Source: DATGQT01 sp033720695 (GTDB lineage: Bacteria; Bacteroidota; Rhodothermia; Rhodothermales; Rubricoccaceae). From it: a stretch of 10,601 nucleotides of DNA. The position numbers were made by a program, and so were the translations under genes. The notes below the pieces were generated by a model. That model was not told the origin of the DNA, ran no database searches, and saw nothing but the letters and a program-made list of their open reading frames with translations. This document shows, in pieces, positions 1 to 6,748 of the stretch. The stretch covers positions 1 to 10,601 of the forward strand of contig JAWWCA010000126.1 in the NCBI GenBank assembly GCA_033720695.1, given 5' to 3'. Every line of letters starts with the position of its first letter. Within the stretch, counting starts at the first letter, position 1.

Positions 1-455
1 AGGTGATGTCCAACGGGAACGAGCGCATCAAATTCCCCATCAACGAGCCCGCCGACGGCAAGCGCAAGAGCCAGATCGAGGAGTACCTCGACTTCTACGG
101 CGGCGCGGGCGTGCAGCACGTCGCCATGGCGACCTCGGACATCCTCGGGACGGTCACGGCCCTCCGCAACCGCGGCGTCGAGTTCCTGACGGTCCCGACG
201 ACGTACTACGAGGAGCTCCAGGGCCGCGTCGGCACGATCGATGAGCCCGTGGACCGGCTGGCCGAGCTCGGCGTCCTCGTCGACCGCGACCCCGACGGCT
301 ACCTCCTCCAGATCTTCACCAAGCCCGTCGAGGACCGCCCGACCGTCTTCTACGAGATCATCCAGCGCAAGGGCGCGCGCACCTTCGGCGAGGGCAACTT
401 CAAGGCGCTCTTCGAGGCCATCGAGCGCGAGCAGGAGCGCCGCGGCAACCTCTGA
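1..455 (+). CDS. hppD: 4-hydroxyphenylpyruvate dioxygenase, C-terminal part (5' truncated by window)
   Basis: This enzyme converts 4-hydroxyphenylpyruvate to homogentisate in the cytoplasm, the second step of tyrosine degradation. Only about the last 150 codons lie in the window (frame begins at base 3). The family is usually about 350-380 residues, so the true start and the first iron-binding His lie upstream, and the GTG/ATG at bases 3-8 is an internal codon pair, not a start. The visible part is the C-terminal vicinal-oxygen-chelate domain. It contains the KFPINEPADGKRKSQIEEYL stretch, GVQHVAM with the second iron His (residue 39 of the visible part) and FYEIIQRKG with the iron-ligand Glu (residue 118), then the C-terminal helix GNFKALFEAIEREQ that gates the active site. 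It ends with TGA and the homogentisate dioxygenase gene starts 46 nt later, so the two are probably co-transcribed and work consecutively. Confidence 0.95.
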   Translation, partial: VMSNGNERIKFPINEPADGKRKSQIEEYLDFYGGAGVQHVAMATSDILGTVTALRNRGVEFLTVPTTYYEELQGRVGTIDEPVDRLAELGVLVDRDPDGYLLQIFTKPVEDRPTVFYEIIQRKGARTFGEGNFKALFEAIEREQERRGNL

Positions 456-501
456 GCCAGCCCGGCCCCTCCCGCCTTCCGATCGTCAAACTCCCCCTAC
501 C

Positions 502-1758
502 ATGCCGTTCTACGTCAAGATGGGCCAGGTGCCGGACAAGCGGCACGTCCAGTTCCGCCGCCCCGACGGCGCCCTCTACACCGAGGAGGTCATCGGCGCC
601 GAGGGCTTCTCGGGCATCTACTCCATCGCCTACCACCTCCACCCCCCCACCCTCGTCGACAGCATCGGCGAGCCGCAGGACGTTGCGGTCGAGTTCGCCG
701 ACCAGGACTTCCTCCAGCACCGCCACTTCCTCGGCAAGGACGTCGCGCCCGGCGGCGACTGGCTCTCGGGCCGCCGCTACATCATGGGCAACGCCGACGT
801 CCTCCTCGCGCTGTGCGCGCCGACGGAGCCGATGGAGGACTTCTACAAGAACGCCACCCACGACGAGCTCGTCTTCGTCCACGACGGCGAGGGGCGGCTG
901 GAGACCCCGCTGGGCACGGTCGAGTTCGTCCAGGGCGACTACGTCCACGTCCCCCGCACGCTCACGCACCGGTGGGTCTTCACCGGCGAGGCGCAGCCGC
1001 GCCTCCTCGTGATCGAGGCGCCGACGGAGTTCCGCCCGCCCAAGCGCTACCGCAACGGGTTCGGGCAGCTCCTCGAACACAGCCCCTACTACGAGCGCGA
1101 CTTCCGCCCGCCGGCCGCTCTGGAGACGATCGACCAGGAGGGCCGCTTCACCGTCCACATCAAGAAGCACGGGAAGCTGTTCCCCTACGTCTACCGCTAC
1201 CACCCCTTCGACGTCGTCGGGTGGGACGGGTACATGTTCCCCTACGCGATCTCGATCCACGACTTCGAGCCCATCACGGGGCGCATCCACCAGCCGCCGC
1301 CGGTGCACCAGATGTTCGAGGCCCACAACTTCGTGGTGTGCTCGTTCGTCCCGCGCCTCTTCGACTACCACCCGCAGAGCATCCCGGCGCCGTACAACCA
1401 CTCCAACATCGACTCCGACGAGGTGCTCTACTACGCCGAGGGCGACTTCATGAGCCGGAAGGGCATCGAGCGCGGCTCGTTCACGCTCCACCCCGGCGGC
1501 ATCCCGCACGGCCCGCACCCCGGCACGACCGAGGCGAGCATCGGCGCCAAGGAGACGCACGAGCTGGCCGTGATGGTGGACACGTTCCGGCCGCTCCACC
1601 TCACCAAGGACGCGCTCGCCATCGAGGACGAGGACTACGCGTTCTCGTGGCAGCCCGAGAAGCACGGCCACCCCATGCCCGACGCCGCGCCCGTCCCGCC
1701 CGACGTGGCCGGCGACGGCGCCGTGGCCGACGCCTCCCCCGCCGACGCGGCGCGCTGA
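502..1758 (+). CDS. hmgA: homogentisate 1,2-dioxygenase
   Basis: This non-haem Fe(II) enzyme opens the homogentisate ring to 4-maleylacetoacetate, directly after HPPD in tyrosine and phenylalanine breakdown. The ATG at 502 gives 418 residues. It is chosen because the protein then opens with MPFYVKMGQVPDKRHVQFRR, a typical start for the bacterial form; the open frame further upstream overlaps hppD and is low-complexity. EGFSGIYSIAYHLHPPT lies at residues 34-50. The cupin iron site is visible as H300 and E307 in NHSNIDSDEVLYY (D306 is the alternative acid) and H330...H336 in LHPGGIPHGPHPG, matching the spacing of the human LH-x5-PHG motif. The conserved body ends near residue 390. The last ~28 residues are an Ala/Pro/Asp-rich tail that I do not know from the family. 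No Shine-Dalgarno is visible; the leader is CT-rich (CTCCCCCTACC). Genes for maleylacetoacetate isomerase and fumarylacetoacetase are not in the window. Confidence 0.93.
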   Translation: MPFYVKMGQVPDKRHVQFRRPDGALYTEEVIGAEGFSGIYSIAYHLHPPTLVDSIGEPQDVAVEFADQDFLQHRHFLGKDVAPGGDWLSGRRYIMGNADVLLALCAPTEPMEDFYKNATHDELVFVHDGEGRLETPLGTVEFVQGDYVHVPRTLTHRWVFTGEAQPRLLVIEAPTEFRPPKRYRNGFGQLLEHSPYYERDFRPPAALETIDQEGRFTVHIKKHGKLFPYVYRYHPFDVVGWDGYMFPYAISIHDFEPITGRIHQPPPVHQMFEAHNFVVCSFVPRLFDYHPQSIPAPYNHSNIDSDEVLYYAEGDFMSRKGIERGSFTLHPGGIPHGPHPGTTEASIGAKETHELAVMVDTFRPLHLTKDALAIEDEDYAFSWQPEKHGHPMPDAAPVPPDVAGDGAVADASPADAAR

Positions 1759-1777
1759 CGTCCCTCGGCTCGCTCGG

Positions 1778-1785
1778 TACCTTGG
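1778..1785 (+). promoter_or_regulatory. candidate -7 promoter box TACCTTGG for the acyl-CoA synthetase gene
   Basis: TACCTTGG matches the Bacteroidota primary-sigma -7 consensus TAnnTTTG at five of the six fixed positions. It lies 48 nt before the ATG at 1834. Nearly the same octamer occurs upstream of two minus-strand genes (6715-6722 and 8976-8983), which argues against chance. No clear TTG -33 element is seen at the expected distance. Confidence 0.4.
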
Positions 1786-1810
1786 AGGGGCGCACGGCCG
1801 TGCGCCCCTC
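1785..1810 (+). terminator. perfect 26-bp palindrome between hmgA and the acyl-CoA synthetase gene; likely terminator, possibly operator
   Basis: The two 13-nt halves (GAGGGGCGCACGG and CCGTGCGCCCCTC) are exact reverse complements with no spacer. As RNA this folds into an about 11-bp GC stem with a tight loop, followed by TTCTGTTCC, a weak U-rich tail. It lies 26 nt after the hmgA stop, a normal place for intrinsic termination of the tyrosine operon. The TACCTTGG promoter-like box at 1778-1785 touches its left edge, so the palindrome would also cover the expected transcription start of the next gene and could be a repressor site. Both readings fit the sequence. Confidence 0.6.
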
Positions 1811-1833
1811 TTCTGTTCCAGCCTGCCCCTCCG

Positions 1834-3816
1834 ATGCCCGAGTTCCCCTTCGGCCAGGCCGTCGCCTGGCGGCCCAACCCCGCGACCGTCGACCAGACCA
1901 ACCTCGCCGCGTTCTGGCGAGCGCAGGGGCTCGACACCTACGAGGCGCTCCAGGCGTGGGCCGTCAAGGACGTGGGGCGGTTCTGGGACGCGGCGCTGGA
2001 GGACCTCGGCGTCGCGTTCTACGAACCCTACACGCAGATCCTCGACGCCTCCGGCGGCATCGAGCGGCCGCGGTGGTGCGTGGGTGGGCGGATGAACATC
2101 GTCCACAACCTCCTCGACAAGTGGCAAGGGACGGACGTGGCCGACCGCGACGCTCTCCGCTACGAGAGCGAGGAGGGCGACGTCCGCGTGCTGACGTACC
2201 GCGACCTCTTCGAGCAGGTGACGACGTGCGCCGCCGGCCTCCGCACGCTCGGCCTCGGCAAGGGCGACGCCGTCGGCCTCTACATGCCGATGACGCCGGA
2301 GCTGGTCGTGGTCTTCCTCGCCGTCGTCAAGATCGGCGGGGTCGTGCTGCCGCTGTTCTCCGGCTACGGCGCCGAGGCCGTCGCCACCCGCCTCCGCGAC
2401 GCCGACGCGAAGGCGCTCGTCGTGGCCGACGGCCTCGTGCGGCGCGGCCGGGCCATCCCGATGAAGGAGGTGGCCGACGTCGCCCTCGCGGCGTGCCCGT
2501 CCGTCCAGAGGGTCATCGTCCACGACCGCGCCGGCCTCGACGTGGAGTGGATGCGCGGGCGCGACCGCTCGTGGGACGACCTCCTGAAGATCGGCCGAGA
2601 CAACGCCACCGGGGAGACGACGGCGACGGAACGGACGTCGGCCGAGGACCCGCTCATGATCCTCTACACGAGCGGGACGACGGGCAACCCCAAGGGCGCC
2701 GTCCACACCCACTGCGGCTTCCCCATCAAAGCCGCCCAGGACATGCGCCACCCGATGGACCTGAAGCCGGGCGAGGTGATGTGGTGGATGTCCGACATGG
2801 GCTGGATGATGGGCCCCTGGCTCGTCTTCGGCACCCTCCTCAACGGCGCGACCTGCGTGCTCTACGACGGCGCCCCGGACGCCGCCCCGGGGGGCGGCAC
2901 CGACCCGGGCCGGACGTGGGCGCTCTGCGCGCGCCACGGCGTGACGCACCTCGGCCTCAGCCCCACCCTCGTCCGCGCCCTCATGCCGCACGGCACGGCG
3001 CCCGTCGAGCGGCACGACCTCAGCGCGCTCCGCGCCGTCGGCTCGACGGGGAGCCCGTGGGACCCCGAGAGCTGGCGCTGGCTCTTCCGCCACGTCCTCG
3101 GCGAGGCGAAGCCGATCCTCAACTACTCCGGCGGCACCGAGATCTCGGGCGGCATCGTCTGCGGCAACTTCGTGCAGCCCTTGAAGCCGTGCGGCTTCTC
3201 CGGCCCCGTCGTCGGGATGGACGCCGACGTGGTGGACGCCGACGGGCAGCCCGTGCGCGGGGCGGTGGGCGAGCTCGTGATCCGGCAGCCCTGGATCGGC
3301 ATGACGCGCGGGTTCTGGCGCGACGAGGCCCGCTACCACGCCTCCTACTGGGCGCAGGTCCCCGGCCTCTGGGTCCACGGCGACTTCGCCGCCGTCGACC
3401 GCGACGGCGTGTGGTACATCCTCGGCCGGAGCGACGACACCATCAAGGTGGCCGGCAAGCGCCTCGGCCCGGCCGAGGTCGAGGCCGTCCTCAACGCCGA
3501 CGACCGCGTCGTGGAGAGCGCCGCCGTCGGCGTGCCGCACGACGTGAAGGGTGAGGAGGTCGTCGCCTTCTGCGTCCTCGCCGAGAGCGCCGAGGCCAGT
3601 GACAGGCTGCGGGACGCGCTCGTGGACCGCCTCGTCGAGGCGCTCGGCAAGCCGCTCAAGCCGCGCGCCGTCCTCTTCGTCGACGCCCTCCCCAAGACGC
3701 GCAACGCGAAGGTGATGCGGCGCGTGATCCGCGCCGCCCACCTCGGCCTCGACCTCGGGAACGTGACGGCACTGGAGTCCGAGGACGCCGTCGAGGCCAT
3801 CCGCCGGGCGCGCTGA
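1834..3816 (+). CDS. AMP-binding acyl-CoA synthetase, acetyl/acetoacetyl-CoA synthetase type
   Basis: An adenylate-forming enzyme of 660 residues that should activate a short carboxylic acid to its CoA thioester via an acyl-AMP. An acetyl-CoA-synthetase-type N-terminal region (about 25-98) precedes the adenylation domain. The P-loop A3 motif YTSGTTGNPKGAVH is at 278-291, A5 YSGGTEISGG at 431-440 and A7 with D517 (HGDF). The hinge GRSDDTIKVAGKRLGPAEVE is at 531-550 and the A10 motif LPKTRNAKVMRR at 619-630, where K626 is the expected catalytic and acetylatable lysine. In acetate-specific enzymes A5 reads YWQTETGG with a Trp that closes the acyl pocket. Here it reads SGGTEISGG, closer to acetoacetyl-CoA synthetases, so a larger acid is likely. 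The adjacent tyrosine pathway produces acetoacetate, which makes acetoacetate a good candidate substrate (inference). The ATG at 1834 follows GCCCCTCCG; no Shine-Dalgarno. Family sure, substrate not. Confidence 0.9.
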   Translation: MPEFPFGQAVAWRPNPATVDQTNLAAFWRAQGLDTYEALQAWAVKDVGRFWDAALEDLGVAFYEPYTQILDASGGIERPRWCVGGRMNIVHNLLDKWQGTDVADRDALRYESEEGDVRVLTYRDLFEQVTTCAAGLRTLGLGKGDAVGLYMPMTPELVVVFLAVVKIGGVVLPLFSGYGAEAVATRLRDADAKALVVADGLVRRGRAIPMKEVADVALAACPSVQRVIVHDRAGLDVEWMRGRDRSWDDLLKIGRDNATGETTATERTSAEDPLMILYTSGTTGNPKGAVHTHCGFPIKAAQDMRHPMDLKPGEVMWWMSDMGWMMGPWLVFGTLLNGATCVLYDGAPDAAPGGGTDPGRTWALCARHGVTHLGLSPTLVRALMPHGTAPVERHDLSALRAVGSTGSPWDPESWRWLFRHVLGEAKPILNYSGGTEISGGIVCGNFVQPLKPCGFSGPVVGMDADVVDADGQPVRGAVGELVIRQPWIGMTRGFWRDEARYHASYWAQVPGLWVHGDFAAVDRDGVWYILGRSDDTIKVAGKRLGPAEVEAVLNADDRVVESAAVGVPHDVKGEEVVAFCVLAESAEASDRLRDALVDRLVEALGKPLKPRAVLFVDALPKTRNAKVMRRVIRAAHLGLDLGNVTALESEDAVEAIRRAR

Positions 3817-4039
3817 GGGCGCCTGTTACGGTCGCCCCCCGGCTCCCGCTCGCCCTGAGCCTGCGGTGGTGCAGCGCGCGCAGATGCGTTAGGTTACACG
3901 ACCGAGGCCCCGGCTCCCCCGCCTCGGGTGTCTCCCCCACCTCCTCGGGGAGTGCCGGCGGGAGCGGCAGGCGGCTGCGAACCCGTCACTCTCCGGGCGG
4001 TACCAGCCCCTCCTCTCTCTCACCACCCCCCCCTCTCCC
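3817..4039 (+). other. 223-nt pyrimidine-rich intergenic region upstream of the OsmC gene
   Basis: No credible gene is present. The region contains short inverted repeats (for example CCGAGG at 3902-3907 with CCTCGG at 3922-3927) and a TAGGTTAC box at 3890-3897 that only partly resembles the TAnnTTTG promoter box. It also contains a strongly C/T-rich final ~40 nt running into the ATG at 4040. A promoter for the OsmC-thioesterase pair is expected here but I cannot place it firmly. No convincing hairpin with a T-tract follows the synthetase stop. Confidence 0.5.
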
Positions 4040-4477
4040 ATGCCCGTCCGTACCGCCGAGGCCGAATGGCGCGGCACGCTCAAAGAAGGCGCCGGCACTG
4101 TCTCCCTCGAAAGCGGCGTCCTCACCGACCAGCCCTACACGTTCCAGGCCCGCTTCGGCGACGGCCAGGGCGGCACCAACCCCGAGGAGCTCATCGGGGC
4201 CGCCCACGCGGGCTGCTTCACGATGTTCTTCTCGAACGTGATCGCCCAGGCCGGGCACCCCGTCACGCGCGCCCACACGACGGCCCGCGTCCACCTCGAG
4301 ACCACCGACGACGGGCCGGTCATCCCGAAGATCGAGCTGCGCCTTGAGGCCGAGGTCCCAGGCGTCTCCGAGGAGGAGTTCCACCGGATCGCGGAGCAGG
4401 CGAAGGCGGGCTGCCCCGTCTCGAAGGTCCTGCGCGCGGCCGAGATCACGCTCGACGCGCACCTCACCGGAGCGTGA
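4040..4477 (+). CDS. OsmC-family peroxiredoxin-like hydroperoxide reductase
   Basis: A cytoplasmic thiol peroxidase of the OsmC/Ohr superfamily, which reduces organic and other hydroperoxides and typically works as a homodimer. It has 145 residues, the usual length for OsmC. The two redox cysteines are C59 in GAAHAGCFTMFF and C125 in AKAGCPVSKVL, matching the E. coli OsmC positions as I recall them. The conserved ARFGDGQGGTNPEELIGAAHAGC stretch (37-59) supplies the Arg38 and Glu50 that activate the peroxidatic Cys. It belongs to the OsmC rather than the Ohr branch judged by NPEELIGAAHAGCF. The ATG at 4040 follows a run of C and T (CCCCCCCTCTCCC) instead of a Shine-Dalgarno sequence. Its stop overlaps the GTG of the thioesterase gene, so the two are translated from one message. 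Confidence 0.92.
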   Translation: MPVRTAEAEWRGTLKEGAGTVSLESGVLTDQPYTFQARFGDGQGGTNPEELIGAAHAGCFTMFFSNVIAQAGHPVTRAHTTARVHLETTDDGPVIPKIELRLEAEVPGVSEEEFHRIAEQAKAGCPVSKVLRAAEITLDAHLTGA

Positions 4478-5286
4478 GCGAGCGGGTCCATCAGGAGCCA
4501 TCCCCGGACGCGCCGCGCGTGTGGCACGAGCATCTGCGCGTCCGGGCCTACGAGGCGGGGCCGGACGGGCGGGTCTCCGTCCTCCCTCTCCTGGACTACT
4601 GCCAGGAGGCCGCCAGCAACCACGCCCGCGCCCTCGGCGTGATGCGCTTCGACCTCGACGCGGGGCCCGGGCACTGGGTGCTCCGGCGGCTCCGCCTCGC
4701 CGTGGACCGGTACCCCGAGACGCGCGAGGCCGTGACGGTCGAGACGTGGCCCTCCACCGAGAACGGCCTCCGCGTCGACCGCGACTTCGTCATCACCGAT
4801 GGCGACGGCGCGTCCATCGCGCGGGTCTCCAGCACGTGGTACATCCTCGACCTCGTCCGGCGCCGCCCGGTCCGGATCCCCGAGTGGGCCCAGGTCGTGC
4901 GCCTGCCCGAGCGGCCCCGGGCGCTGCCGCCTTCGTCATCGGAGCCGCGTCCCCCGGACCGCCCCGACCACCGCCGCCACTTCCACGTCCGTCGCACCGA
5001 CCTCGACCTCGCCGGGCACGCCAACAACGCCCGGTACGTCGAGTGGGCAGTGGAGACGCTACCCGACGCGCTCTTCGACGCCTGCGAGCTGGCGACGGTC
5101 GACATCCTCTTCCGCGGCGAGGCCAACCGGGGCGACGTCGTCGTGTGCGAGGCCAGCGCGGAGCAGGAGGGCGTCTACGCCCACCGCCTCGGGGACGACG
5201 CCGATGGCCGGACGCTGGCCGTGCTGCGGACCACCTGGCGCCCAAACGCATCGAGCGGCGCGGCGAGGACGCCGCGCCGCTCATGA
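4474..5286 (+). CDS. acyl-ACP thioesterase (FatA/FatB-like double hotdog)
   Basis: Predicted to hydrolyse acyl-ACP and release free fatty acids in the cytoplasm. The 270 residues hold two hotdog domains. The first (about 17-130) carries VSVLPLLDYCQEAASNHARALG with the central helix and VETWPSTENGLRVDRDF. The second (about 168-257) carries RRTDLDLAGHANNARYVEW with D178 and H182 in the catalytic positions, then ATVDILFRGEANRGD (E216). In plant FatB the motif is DxNxHVNN; here the Asn position is A180. The GTG at 4474 is chosen because it overlaps the osmC stop (GTGA), a common translational coupling arrangement; a later GTG at 4519 is possible. The last codons (ASSGAARTPRRS) are encoded by a perfect 13-bp hairpin and look less conserved. 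It converges with the stress-protein gene 21 nt away. The family is well supported, chain-length preference is unknown. Confidence 0.8.
   Translation: MSERVHQEPSPDAPRVWHEHLRVRAYEAGPDGRVSVLPLLDYCQEAASNHARALGVMRFDLDAGPGHWVLRRLRLAVDRYPETREAVTVETWPSTENGLRVDRDFVITDGDGASIARVSSTWYILDLVRRRPVRIPEWAQVVRLPERPRALPPSSSEPRPPDRPDHRRHFHVRRTDLDLAGHANNARYVEWAVETLPDALFDACELATVDILFRGEANRGDVVVCEASAEQEGVYAHRLGDDADGRTLAVLRTTWRPNASSGAARTPRRS
5253..5282. terminator. 13-bp perfect hairpin spanning the end of the thioesterase gene
   Basis: Arms GAGCGGCGCGGCG (5253-5265) and CGCCGCGCCGCTC (5270-5282) are exact complements with an AGGA loop, ending one base before the thioesterase stop codon. The two facing genes end here, so the stem could stop transcription from either side. 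Neither side has a good U-tract: the plus strand continues ATGAGGCG, the minus strand GATGCGTTTGG. Terminator function is therefore only a possibility; the inverted repeat itself is certain. Confidence 0.45.
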
Positions 5287-5307
5287 GGCGCAATCGGGGG
5301 GTCCGGT

Positions 5308-5829
5308 CTAGACGTGGACGTCGCGGCCGTTGTAGCGGCGGAACGTGTCGGCGTAGTAGTCGCGGTCCTCGGGCTTGGTGTGCGCGCCGACCACGATGCC
5401 GCCGTCGTTCACGCTCGACTCGTAGAGCTTCGCGCGCTCCTCGGGGATGCCGGCCCCGATCAGGGCCCCGACGAGGGTGCCCGTCGCCCCGCCCGCTCCG
5501 GCGCCCGCGAGGGCGCCCGCGAGGGGACCGGCCACGGCGAGGCCGAGGCCGGGCACGACGACGTTCGCGCCCACGGCCGCGAGCGCACCGACGATGCCGC
5601 CGATGGTGCCGCCAACAGCGGCCCCGGTGCCGGCACCCTCGGCCGCCTTGTTGCCGTGCTCGATCTCAAGCGCGTCCGCGTGGCTGTCGTGCAGGCGCTC
5701 GCGCGTGGCGTCGGACATGACGACGTGGATGTCGTCCTCGGTGTAGCCGCGCTCGCGGAGCGAGCGGTAGGCGCGATCGGCGTCCTCGGGATCGTGGAAC
5801 ACGCCGGTGACGATGGGTCGGTCATTCAT
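5308..5829 (-). CDS. general stress protein, YflT/17M-like with glycine-zipper centre
   Basis: A 173-residue protein with a small alpha/beta N-terminal domain (about 5-57: PIVTGVFHDPEDADRAYRSLRERGYTEDDIHVVMSD). A Gly/Ala-rich hydrophobic centre follows (about 66-127: GAGTGAAVGGTIGGIVGAL...GAGIP), then a short C-terminal domain (about 128-173: PEERAKLYESSVNDGGIVVGAHTKPEDRDYY). This layout is seen in Bacillus YflT/general-stress-protein-17M-like and cyanobacterial low-temperature-induced proteins. The glycine-zipper centre may insert into or associate with the membrane. The molecular function of the family is not established. The ATG at 5829 follows CCCCTCTACGACC. It stands alone between the terminator of the Bax-inhibitor gene and the convergent thioesterase gene, so it should have its own promoter in 5830-5942. 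I could not place one. Confidence 0.75.
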   Translation of the reverse strand: MNDRPIVTGVFHDPEDADRAYRSLRERGYTEDDIHVVMSDATRERLHDSHADALEIEHGNKAAEGAGTGAAVGGTIGGIVGALAAVGANVVVPGLGLAVAGPLAGALAGAGAGGATGTLVGALIGAGIPEERAKLYESSVNDGGIVVGAHTKPEDRDYYADTFRRYNGRDVHV

Positions 5830-5933
5830 GGTCGTAGAGGGGCTTGTGAGAGGGGACCCCTTGCACCGTCCCGCCTCCCCCGACGTTCCGTCCCCTCTTC
5901 AGCGGAAAGCAGTTTCAGGTCAAACCCCACCCC

Positions 5934-5973
5934 AGAAAGGAAGCGGGGACAGCACCCTGGGCGCTGTCCCCGC
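5934..5973 (-). terminator. intrinsic terminator of the Bax-inhibitor-1 gene
   Basis: Perfect 11-bp arms GCGGGGACAGC (5943-5953) and GCTGTCCCCGC (5963-5973) flank a 9-nt loop. Read on the minus strand the stem is followed by TTCCTTTCT, the expected T-rich tail. It begins about 20 nt after the stop of the gene ending at 5994, so it is well placed to end that transcript and insulate the stress-protein gene downstream. Confidence 0.8.
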
Positions 5974-5993
5974 AACGGGCGAGCGTCGGAGGG

Positions 5994-6686
5994 TCAGTCG
6001 CGGGACATGAAGAGCCGGAGGACGTACCAGAACATGAGGGCGACCGAGGCGAACAGCTCCAGCGACGCCGCCACGTACCGGTCCTCGGGGTAGTGGTGGA
6101 GCACGTTGGAGGTGTCGTAGAGGATGGCGCCGCCCGCGAGGGCGATCATCGCGACGGAGAACCACGTGCCGAGGTTGAGCCCGAAGAGCACGCCGACCAC
6201 GATGAGGACGAGCGCCATCACGAAGCCCCAGCGGAGGAGGCCGCCCAGGAACGAGAAGTCCTTGCGCGTCATGAACACGACGCCCGTGAGCCCGGCGAAG
6301 CCGAGGAGCGTCACCCACGCCGCCTTGTTGATGACGTCGGGGCCGACGTAGACGGCCGCCACGAACAGGAGCGGCACGAAGATGAGCGCCTCGGCCGCGA
6401 CGAACCCGATGAGGGCGGCGTACTGCGCGGCGGGCGAGACGGCCTGGTGGGCCGCGCGGCTGGCGAACCACGAGACGACGACGAACCCGCCGAGGATGAG
6501 CAGCCAGTTCACGCTCAGCATCGCGCTGGCGATCGTCTCGGCGGCCCCGGTCATGAAGAGGACGTACTCGATCCCGGCGAAGAGCAGGATCGCGCCGAAG
6601 AGGTGGATGTAGGTGCGGAGCACGAACTGCGCTCGCGTGTCGGTGTCAAGCGCCGCAACGGGCGCGCCGGTGGTGTAGGTGGCCAT
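5994..6686 (-). CDS. Bax inhibitor-1 / YccA-YetJ family membrane protein
   Basis: A 230-residue integral membrane protein of the TMBIM/BI-1 family, whose bacterial member YetJ is a pH-sensitive calcium leak channel in the inner membrane. About seven hydrophobic segments are seen (roughly 23-45, 57-76, 87-111, 122-139, 150-170, 173-190, 203-227). The family signature TRKDFSFLGG is at 140-149. LYDTSNVLHHYPEDRYVAASLELF carries D191, E201, D202 and E210, equivalent to the acidic pair that gates calcium flux in YetJ. The frame can be opened at a TTG at 6752, but the ATG at 6686 is preferred. It gives the normal N-terminus, follows the recurring CCTCCG leader, and lies 28 nt after a TACCTTGG promoter box that the longer reading would place inside the gene. 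A hairpin terminator lies just downstream. Confidence 0.93.
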   Translation of the reverse strand: MATYTTGAPVAALDTDTRAQFVLRTYIHLFGAILLFAGIEYVLFMTGAAETIASAMLSVNWLLILGGFVVVSWFASRAAHQAVSPAAQYAALIGFVAAEALIFVPLLFVAAVYVGPDVINKAAWVTLLGFAGLTGVVFMTRKDFSFLGGLLRWGFVMALVLIVVGVLFGLNLGTWFSVAMIALAGGAILYDTSNVLHHYPEDRYVAASLELFASVALMFWYVLRLFMSRD

Positions 6687-6714
6687 CGGAGGGTCGTTGG
6701 TGTCGGGGGGAAGA

Positions 6715-6722
6715 CCAAGGTA
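6715..6722 (-). promoter_or_regulatory. candidate -7 promoter box TACCTTGG for the Bax-inhibitor-1 gene
   Basis: On the minus strand this reads TACCTTGG, identical to the box at 1778-1785, and sits 28 nt before the ATG at 6686. Just upstream (6724-6737) is a small GC hairpin, GGCGG-CCCC-CCGCC on the minus strand, after the stop of the amine-oxidase gene. It could act as a weak terminator. TTGAAC further upstream is too far (27 nt from TTG to TA) to be a normal -33 element. Confidence 0.45.
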
Positions 6723-6748
6723 CGGCGGGGGGCCGCCTCGGGACGGGT

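Noticed and set aside
813..3554. Long plus-strand open frame (over 900 codons) crossing the hmgA/synthetase junction
   Set aside because: Arg/Pro-rich out-of-frame translation over two conserved genes, and it runs straight through the palindrome and promoter box. It is a frame shadow.
400..3741. Very long minus-strand open frame (over 1100 codons) opposite hmgA and the synthetase gene
   Set aside because: It is antisense to two clearly conserved genes, and its translation is low-complexity and rich in Arg, Val, Asp and Glu. This is the usual shadow of high-GC codon use, not a gene.
3890..3927. TAGGTTAC box and short inverted repeats upstream of the OsmC gene
   Set aside because: The box lacks key consensus bases and lies 142 nt from the start. 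The repeats are only 4-6 bp, which is expected by chance in such GC-rich DNA.
5830..5942. Possible promoters for the stress-protein gene: TTTGACC near 5919-5925 and GGAAC near 5884-5890 on the minus strand (sigma-70 or ECF-like)
   Set aside because: Neither has a matching second element at the right spacing, so they are indistinguishable from chance.
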